From Glandiceps talaboti (lineage: Eukaryota; Hemichordata; Enteropneusta; Spengelidae): DNA of 64,000 nt. The notes below the pieces were generated by a model that had not been told where the DNA came from, did no database searches, and saw only the letters and a list, made by a program, of their open reading frames with translations. Both the position numbers and the translations under genes were made by a program. Location: NCBI RefSeq assembly GCF_964340395.1, contig NC_135550.1:10406408-10470407 (forward strand), in the 5' to 3' direction. Below, in pieces: positions 55,783 to 64,000 of the stretch (positions are counted from its first letter, which is position 1; every line of letters begins with the position of its first letter).

Positions 55783-58700
55783 TACATATGTATTTCCTTT
55801 CTGTTTTACAACCATCTGACCCATAACTTTTTAAGGTGTTTTGATGAGAAATCTAAATTGACAGAGGTCATCCTAATGAAAATACACTCAATGTAAGTAA
55901 ATAGTCTCATCCCACAAAATCAACATGGGTGAGTGTTTGTTTTTGAATTTCATGACAGCATGAAATTGATTGATGTGTTTACGTTTCAAATCAATAAATG
56001 AGTGACTGAGAAGCAACTGATGAAGGTGTTAGGAAGTAAATGTTAGTAGGCTGTGTACTTTGGCATAAAAAGTATACACATCTCGGAAAGCTACACGATC
56101 AATGATTAAAACACTGTAAATCAATGAGTTATGTCATCTATGAACAGTCACATGGACATTACAATGTATCACAGGTACATTTTAAAACCTTGATAGTGCC
56201 AATATTCCTTCTGAAGAAGCAACTTTTCACGAATCATAAAAAAATTCCTGTGTTAATTAATACCTAAACCTTTGAAATTCTCTAAATCTTACAGACCATC
56301 TGATGAAATTTATGATGGCAGAGGTAACACAGACTAAGTTGATAACATTTCAAAACAAAATGATATGCATAGTCCCCTGTAGCATGGCACCTTTATTATG
56401 CCAGGTTTGAGTGAACTCAGCTTGTATATATATCATAGATATGGTTACATATGGCAGACAAATTAAGGCTACAATCTAGGCTTGTTGTTGATTTGTAATT
56501 GCTAATTTGCGCCATTTTAAACACAGAATTGTATATTGCACTTGTGTAAATTGTTTGTAGATTGTATTTTGAGCCTGAAGACAAATTTCCGCATTTATAT
56601 ATGGGCAATAAAATTATTGAATTGAATTGAATTGAATTACCCATGTAATAATAATAGGCCCCAAAAAGCCAAAATCAACAACAAGCATAGAATCTACAAT
56701 GTAGACTACAGAAAAATGGACCGACGGACAGAACTCATTCCAACAGCTCCCTCTGGGCAGAGTCTGTTGGCACTTACAGAATTACAGTACAACAGCCACT
56801 ATTTGAGAAGGGTGTTACCATGTATACTGTCTACAGGCATTGGCTTGGTTTGTAGCTATGAAAGCCAGCTTTCATAGCAAAGTCAATGACTGAACACAGG
56901 CTGGGTCACCTGCATTGAGGCCGGAATTAAGAAGCCCCAGATCCGGAACTACACCCTTCCACCGACTCCCTGAGGGCATCAATTACATTTTATACTAGAG
57001 GCAAATTGGCGTTAAATTCTTTTCAGCTTTTGTTCTTGATTTTGTACCACACTGACTGAAGGGTATATTTTAACCACAAGTCAACAACAATCTTGTAATT
57101 TTAGATGAAATGATTGAGGTGTTCAGGAACTGTACATGTGTTGGGTTTATGTGCAAGGAGTTCATTATCTTTTAATAACAGCACCCCTTCCTTGTAAGTT
57201 GCACACTTAACTCTCCCAGATGGTCTGTAATTGCTAATTAACCAGGAAGTATTACCACAAGTTCCCCTATGTAGAAGTTTTGTATCTACGCACTACAGAC
57301 TGACGTTTGTAACATTACAAACGGATGAATGAAAATGGAATGGATTCCGTGAACATTATCTGAAATAGTATAATGTTGTACTGATACTAAGTGTGGAATA
57401 TTTCACATTGATTTTCTAGGATATTGACACATGAATTGAAAAGTATCAGCAATTTTCTGGTCAAATCGCAACGAGTATTATTTCATTAAAGAAAAATTGC
57501 ACGCATACTTATAAGTAACTGTATTACACCACTGTCACTAATTTAAGAATTGATGTACACGTATGTTTGCTAAATTTGAATAATTAATTGACTTAATTGA
57601 GTATTATTTTTAGCAGAAATCAAGAACATGAATTCCAAGTGAAAATATAATAGTCCATCAATCTACTGTAATTTGTAGACCAGACCAAAAACTCAGTATT
57701 TCAAATTCAACTTCTACCGGGTAATAATAACAACAATGACTTTTATTATCAAAATGCTTTAAAATACACATCGATAAATGGGTAACCCTTGTTAGTACCA
57801 GCCTAATCTACCCAGCCCCCCCCCCAAAAAAAAAAAAAAGAAAAAAAGAAAAAAAAAAGTAAAACACAAAATCTCAAGTAAAAATATGTCACACTTGGAA
57901 AAGGACAAACGGTACAACGAAAACTGAACAAAGTATATAAACGCATCTACAAACATCAAATAGAAACAACTTGAAACAGCGACATTATAAAAATTCTGAA
58001 ACATGACATTTTAAAAGATTTTAAAAACATTGATATTCTCTGTCTTAGAGAGACAGTCAATTTCATTTTAATCAATTCAAACACAGACAAGTAAGATTCA
58101 AAGAACGCACAATATAATTATTAAAAGATCCATGGCCAAAATAAACAGATACAAGAACAAGTCATATTTTCATAATATGACTTATTTTACAATAACAGAA
58201 TCCTCTGTATGACATCCAATAGTAAAAATGTCAGTTATCAATTTTTTTTTTTTTACAATGATTGAGTTGTCTGTATGACATCAGATAGATTCATCTGTAT
58301 TGATTTTCCTTCTGTTCGGCTTATTGTGAATAGTATTCCTTTCAACTCCTTTATACATAAATTATTGTAGAGACAACGACATGCATAGAATATTCTAGAC
58401 ACGTTGAGATGGAGAAACCAAACAACTGCTCCAAGGCTTGGCCCCCTCCTGGGTGTCATAACCACTAAATGACCCCAAGAATGAACAGCTGGTACAGGCA
58501 CTGAGCTAGCAACTATGTACATCCTCAATACTGTAGAGGTTTTAAATTGGGAAACAGCATTAGCAGGCAAACAATCTGAGATTGGCTAAATCGATGTGTT
58601 AACAATGCCAATGTATCAAACAGGCACATGACAGCTTTCCACACCTGATTTGAAAAACTAAATATCTTCATATACCCATGTTGGAAAATTTGAAATCGAT

Positions 58701-61272
58701 GGATAATTGAGATTTTGTACCTCAAGAGATTTGACAAGTCTGTCTACATCTCTGGATCTGTGACTCCATTAGTGTTTCAATCTGGTAATACAAAGCACTG
58801 GCAGTCATAGAGCCAGACAGAGGTAGACAGACTATGACAGGTAGTATTTCAAACCATCAAAGAAAATGTTTGAGGTTAATACACAGCAGACATAAATAAG
58901 TGGAGGAACTAGTTATCAAACTAGCTAACTTCGGTTGAATGAAAGGAAGAGGTTTTTTTATTCACCGAAGTAAGCCTAATGACTTGCATTTTACCAAACT
59001 ATTTGTTAAACTTAAAGCCCTGGCACAATCAACAACAATTTATCTAACTTACTATATTACTACATAGTTGGACTAATCTAGTGCCCCACTACATATGCAT
59101 CTCAGCTGGTGAATTTCCTAAAATAAGACTCTTTCCATCAACATAACCAACTATTTGACTATGGTAGTTACTAGTTCTATTTTGGAAGTTAGTATTAAAT
59201 GATCTCTCGCTAAATAATATGAAAGTTCCATTTTCCCAACTTGGAAACAACTTGGTTACATTGAGAAGGTATGTAATGAAGAAACTCTGAGATGAGATGT
59301 ACACCATGGAATAACTAATATCAATAGAAAGGCTGTCAATGCAAACAAAATGCTGTCCATACAAGAACCATGTCTGAGAGTTTTTATGTAACTTAAATTA
59401 CTGTTCATGTCAAATTGTTGACCATCCATTTATCAAGTGATTTCTACTTGTTCTTATAAGTACTTATAATAGATCTAATTTACTGAGAGGACACGATTTC
59501 ACTGACAAAGCTCCTGACTTCATTCTGTGATGTTTTTACTCTATATGGGATTTGTATAATGATTGTAGGCATCCAATGCATAAAATGATGTGTGACAGAA
59601 TTCTATCAGTATCTGTAATAGGTTACAGTGTAGGTCCTGTACTTAGGAATGACACACCAAATTCAGTTCAGTTTGTAACTGCCTATATTTTAATTGTTTT
59701 AAGAAATTTAGATATTTTCTAGATATTCTGAAAGTAGGGAGAAATAAGAAATAGACAAGGACATTTTGTGTACAATTTCCACATTTTTTGTCTGTCACCA
59801 AGAGTCACCAATTGTGGTTTGCCTACCAATATCACAATACATGGACAACTTTCAATATCGGTACAAGATGCCATATCTTATCTAAACATAATAACATTTC
59901 CACTACATACTAAATGGCACGCGCCACAAAATATCCAAAATAAAAGAAAGAATATTTCAACACCTTGTTTAAATCTCATGATTTATTTCACAATCGGATA
60001 TCTTGTCACCCCAAAGTGACCTTTTACGACCTTGAATTCAGATTACTTTGTACCTCAACTCATCATACACCACTCATCATATCACACTTACAGAACAACA
60101 ATAACTCAAATTTGGAACAAACAATAATTTAAAAAATATACTATCATGCTCCCCATAAGATATGCCTATCCTTGCATAGATATATTACATTTGTGCTAGT
60201 CAATAATCAAAACAACACTTCTATAGAAATTTCTTGTGAACTGTTGTAAAATGATATGTGTTTGAAAACTGTCGTACTTACTTGCAAAGCCCGACTTCTT
60301 AGTTCTAGACATGACGCAATCTTGGATAATGTTCTCTGCAAAAAGGGAGAGTTTTTTGTCAGATTACAACCCTTTATGTGTAAAACCAGACATCCTATAT
60401 ATATAGGGTATAATTACCCAGAGTTACAGAAACCAACTTATTATAGGGTTAATCAATTTGTTCATTTATTCAATTTTTATTTATATACATTTTGTACTAA
60501 ACATACAACTTGACATGTGTTGTCTAAAATACAGAATTTTATTACCAACAATTTTTTTTCTTTCATTTTTTGTGCTACTTTTTCTTCTTCAAAATAACAA
60601 GAAATCAAGATGTGCAGTTAAGGTATTCTCTGATACATAAACAGGAATTTAGAAATTTGAAGAAAAAAAAATTATGAATAATTTCACATGACCTAAATGT
60701 TCTTTACAATATGGAATTGGAAAGGAGAAATCAAAATAAAATCAAAGCAAAGATAATGCAATAGTCAACTTAATAATTAGTCAGTCATTTACTTTGAAAA
60801 TGATTTTTTAAAAATAAAATAACATTCTTCTTTTTTCTCTAATTTTTTGGTACTGTGAAATTTCAATTAAAAACTTGCGTTCACTTCTTGTTTGGAATTT
60901 CAGAATGGACTGCACTTGCCCGTAGAATTTATAAATACAAGAAATACACTACCTTTTGATCATCTGTAAACTGACTTGAACTTGATGTTGCTTCCCTGTG
61001 CAACTGTCTTGAAAGCCTGTGGTACGATTGAAAAAATACAAATATTTAGTTGGTCAATGTTAAATGTGTAGGCAATGTTCTAAGTATTACAATAACTTAA
61101 TTATCAATGTTGAAAGTGATACATAAAAGAAAAAGGCAGCTAACTTTCAGAATTAAGCATAAAAACAAGACAGACACAATCTTACCCACTACTACTGTAG
61201 TTTAAACAACCTCACACCAACCAATTATCCATGTTCTCCACACCTAATATAAAAGAAATTTGTTTTAATTGT

Positions 61273-61331
<59 letters not shown>

Positions 61332-61474
61332 CCAAAGTCCATAGGGTGAAACTGTGTTTGTACTTACATCTGATATTCGTCGACTGCTTCCACCAACTGA
61401 CCCCACGAATCGAAGTCGGTACCCTTAGTAAAGGAGCCCTGCCAACGGGACACCAATTTACTTTTCTCCGTCAT
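47650..61474 (-). CDS. AIDA: AIDA, axin interactor, dorsalization-associated protein (10 exons, 324 aa, complete)
   Basis: A cytosolic adaptor with an N-terminal helical AIDA domain and a C-terminal C2 domain. In vertebrates it binds Axin and blocks Axin-driven JNK activation in dorsoventral patterning, and it is also reported in ER-associated degradation of lipid-synthesis enzymes. Exons in transcription order: 61474-61368, 61016-60953, 60335-60282, 55248-55194, 52406-52349, 51655-51483, 50278-50153, 49234-49112, 48614-48497 and 47746-47650 (TAG). They total 975 bases in one frame. Recognisable stretches are GTDFDSWGQLVEAVDEYQ (1-35), KIASCLELRSRALQ, EPGMTLLTIRIEKIGLK (from about 182), FFEFKHYKPKKKFTSTKCFA and LYKKPTDFKRKKLSLLT at the end. 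The length is near the 306 residues of the human protein. A TAA lies in frame just before the ATG. All introns look U2-type. Confidence 0.97.
47890..48004. mobile_element. TAGTCTTGCTGCT inverted-repeat element, copy 3
   Basis: The left end TAGCCTTGCTGCTAGACC is followed by GGGCTATTCTGCTCACTG, as in copy 1. The right end is CCAAGCAGCAAGATT, the inverse of the left. It is intronic in AIDA, between its last two exons. Confidence 0.75.
48195..48463. repeat. 37-bp minisatellite, about seven units
   Basis: Units contain GATTGGCTAAATGGCAGCAT followed by TGTGCAATGAGTATTCC. It ends about 35 bp from AIDA exon 9, inside intron 9. Confidence 0.9.
48755..48838. repeat. (CA)n microsatellite
   Basis: About 42 CA units in AIDA intron 8. 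Confidence 0.95.
49521..49956. repeat. Compound microsatellite (GT)n (GTAC)n (GTAT)n
   Basis: About 435 bp of GT units followed by intermixed TACG and TATG tetramers. Several 100-190 codon frames on both strands are repeat artefacts. It lies in AIDA intron 7. Confidence 0.97.
50695..51480. repeat. 13-bp minisatellite, about 60 units, abutting AIDA exon 6
   Basis: Units are variants of TGGTACTACCACC (positions 11-13 vary: ACC, ACT, CCC, TCC). Since 13 is not a multiple of three, successive units step through all frames, so all plus frames give the same Leu-Pro-Leu-Gly-Thr-like peptide. The array ends about 3 bp from the exon 6 donor on the minus strand. Confidence 0.95.
51483..55248 (-). CDS. 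AIDA: AIDA exons 4-6, middle region with acidic linker
   Basis: Exon 4 (55248-55194) encodes SPHAVEGFSLESLKRVES. Exon 5 (52406-52349) encodes LLSRSQPEFPVSVPSTPL, which aligns with the FPFDVQPVPLRRI region of vertebrates. Exon 6 (51655-51483) encodes GEINDLDVEDEEEEEEEVSN, then a Ser/Gly/Thr-rich stretch, probably an unstructured linker to the C2 domain. Intron 6 starts directly next to an 800-bp minisatellite, and intron 5 holds none. A (GT)(CT)(C) tract begins about 20 bp after the exon 5 donor. Confidence 0.93.
52212..52331. repeat. (T)n (GT)n (CT)n (C)n tract
   Basis: Homopolymer T, then GT, CT-rich and about 24 C. On the minus strand it follows the exon 5 donor of AIDA by about 17 bp. Confidence 0.93.
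53686..53779. mobile_element. Short inverted-repeat element, CTGTAAG family, copy C
   Basis: It runs from CTGTAAGATAAG to CTAACCTTACAG, with GTTGACCGATGTGTGAGG inside, and matches the reverse complement of copy A over nearly its whole length. It lies in an AIDA intron. A weak fourth relative may exist near 42810-42905 (GTGTTGTGGCACCC, CACAGCGTACCTCAC). Confidence 0.75.
55249..60281. other. AIDA intron 3, about 5 kb
   Basis: It holds a CA microsatellite (55723-55781), a short GAATT pentamer run (56615-56639), an A-rich tract (57828-57859) and otherwise unique AT-rich sequence. Nothing with family similarity was seen. The exon-like segment near 58700-58775 is discussed among the rejected items. 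Confidence 0.5.
55723..55781. repeat. (CA)n microsatellite
   Basis: About 29 CA units in AIDA intron 3. Confidence 0.95.
60282..61474 (-). CDS. AIDA: AIDA exons 1-3, N-terminal helical domain
   Basis: Exon 1 (61474-61368) encodes MTEKSKLVSRWQGSFTKGTD then FDSWGQLVEAVDEYQ. Exon 2 (61016-60953) encodes LSRQLHREATSSSSQFTDDQ. Exon 3 (60335-60282) encodes RTLSKIASCLELRSRALQ. These align residue by residue with the vertebrate AIDA N-terminus. A CA microsatellite sits about 40 bp into intron 1. Confidence 0.97.
61273..61329. repeat. (CA)n microsatellite in AIDA intron 1
   Basis: About 28 CA units (GT on the AIDA sense strand), close to the exon 1 donor. Confidence 0.95.
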
Positions 61475-62148
61475 TTTTTATGAAAAGAATGGTTACAGAA
61501 GACGTTAGATCCCTGCTCTTTAAACAGGATAGTCTAACTGCAGATTGGGAATCACTCTTGACAGGCAACTTCGATCGTTGCAGCTAACTATCGACACAGC
61601 ACACTGTACATCAACAACAGCAAAACGGCGTTTCCCTCCGTTTGTTTGGTATGCCGCCACAAGTCAATCCGCATTCAATGATTTCCGTACAGCAGGGTTT
61701 GAATATGTTATACTGTGGTGCATAAACCGGTGAAATAATACAAATTCACACTCTTGGTATACTCGATATGACATAAATTTCCTCTGCGCCGATGAAAATC
61801 CTGTATAATTCTGTTTTTGGGTGGGTCCGTTTTAAAGCTTGACACCATGCTATCATGACCCGGAAGTACAATTCTGTCAACAGAACCGGAAGTAGCAGAA
61901 ATCATGAAGACAGGGATGGAGTGACTAAAAAGAAATGTTGATATATCGCCATGGAAGATAAGTTATCATTGATACTAATGAGTATTACAAACGAAAAATA
62001 TAATTTTTATCAATTTAATTTATAATAGATATTTCTTATGGAATTCATTTTGATGACATAAACAAATTTAACAATAAAAAAATTATGCAATTTGTTAACT
62101 TCCCACAACTAGTCCAAGCGCACATTGCTAAGTTTATCTGGATTCAAT
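61475..62148. promoter_or_regulatory. Putative bidirectional promoter between AIDA and the downstream plus-strand gene
   Basis: Two start codons face away from each other with 674 bp between them, so both 5' UTRs and core promoters must fit here unless UTR introns exist. Near the middle are two ETS-type motifs in the same orientation, CCCGGAAGTA at 61859-61868 and ACCGGAAGTA at 61885-61894. CCGGAAGT sites bound by GABP/ETS factors are known to be common in shared promoters of housekeeping genes. The 61560-61930 part is less AT-rich than the rest. No TATA box is convincing. Confidence 0.6.
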
Positions 62149-63307
<1,159 letters not shown>

Positions 63308-64000
63308 GTAGGTAGATGTTGGAAGTATTCAGATTTCATGTTATTCCAAGTATGACTGACTGATTTACCAGGTCAGTGTTTTTTGCTAAGGGCGGTAAGT
63401 TGGTAAAATCTACTGGGGTTCTGATGTCGTTTTACCTGGGTCTCCTACATGTACTAGTGTTTTTGCTAAGGGTGGTAAGGCCAGAAAAAAAAAGCTGTTC
63501 AACGGGCCCCTACCTACCCATATTTTTGGCATTTCAATTTTTTTTTTTTTTTTGGTGATGGGCAAAATATCCTCATGCCGGCTTTGCATGTCAGTGAAAT
63601 GCACACTTTGTTTCAAAATTAAGGGAATTTCTTTATATTTTCTGAGTAGTACATGTAACAATATACATTTGAGTCAATTCCAAATTATGTACTATCAGTG
63701 GTTTACTTGGCTCTGATGATGCATACAAGCATGAATTGAGATAAAATTAAACTGTTGCATATCCAATATTCACTAAACGAAATGAGCAAATCTTTATGAC
63801 CATGGGAAGGACAGTCATTGGGCCATCAAAAGTCTGATAGTCTGAAAGTCTTCAAATGTTTTACTCTTTCTTTATTCATGATTTTTTTGGAATCAAATTA
63901 ATGTTCAGGAGAAGTCATTTACCACATCTGCAAAATATCTTTCAGCTTTGCCACAACAAAATACACTTCATAGCCAGATAAAATGTACTGCATGTCATAA
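63308..64000. other. Right end, probable intron of the gene at 62149
   Basis: AT-rich sequence with a poly-T run (63538-63555) and no further exon that I can support. The words GTTTTTGCTAAGGG and GGTAAG recur at 63379 and 63459 with about 80 bp spacing, a small tandem duplication. Confidence 0.5.

Noticed and set aside
58700-58775. Minus-strand exon-like segment in AIDA intron 3, reading IETLMESQIQ in one frame and DVDRLVKSLE in the next
   Set aside because: It ends with a plausible donor, but no acceptor gives an open frame through it. AIDA exon 3 also joins exon 4 (55248) directly in the correct phase with full alignment to the vertebrate protein, so no exon is missing here.
59089-59364. 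91-codon minus-strand frame in AIDA intron 3
   Set aside because: Composition looks plausible, but there is no family resemblance and no AIDA exon is needed here.

Overview
The window is genomic DNA from an animal, most likely a marine invertebrate bilaterian. The genes have many small exons with canonical GT-AG junctions and long AT-rich introns. They belong to animal families (classical calpains, AIDA), and microsatellites, minisatellites and short non-autonomous DNA transposons are abundant. I cannot fix the phylum. No bacterial, viral or organellar genes are visible, and I see no rRNA, tRNA or CRISPR.

Layout. (1) 144-16108, plus strand: the 3' part of a classical calpain, 12 coding exons covering the second half of the C2-like domain, a Pro/Ala/acidic linker and the penta-EF-hand domain. 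The protease core lies off the left edge. (2) 16109-24316: about 8 kb of intergenic sequence, mostly repeats. (3) 24317-40472, plus strand: a second, complete classical calpain in the same orientation, 18 coding exons and 679 residues, with an intact Cys-His-Asn triad. The two genes share exon lengths and phases over most of the region they have in common, so they are tandem paralogues. (4) 40473-47649: intergenic, repeats. (5) 61474-47650, minus strand: a complete AIDA gene (axin interactor, dorsalization-associated), 10 exons and 324 residues. (6) 62149 to past the right edge, plus strand: the first two exons of an unrecognised small lysine-rich protein, head-to-head with AIDA across a 674-bp putative bidirectional promoter that carries two ETS-type CCGGAAGT motifs.

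How they relate. The calpains are Ca2+-activated cytosolic cysteine proteases. AIDA is a C2-domain adaptor known in vertebrates from Axin/JNK signalling and from ER-associated degradation. Nothing in the sequence shows a shared pathway, but the linkage looks old: AIDA and CAPN2/CAPN8 are also close together on human chromosome 1q41.

Main points of interest: a U12-type (minor spliceosome) intron at the same position in both calpains; two local duplications that copied the acceptor and the donor of the first visible exon; an extra linker exon in the upstream calpain; paired ETS sites in the shared promoter; and several families of short inverted-repeat elements, one with a clear 9-10 bp target duplication. 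I found no convincing novel enzymatic or defence system. All exon calls come from reading by eye and lack transcript support.
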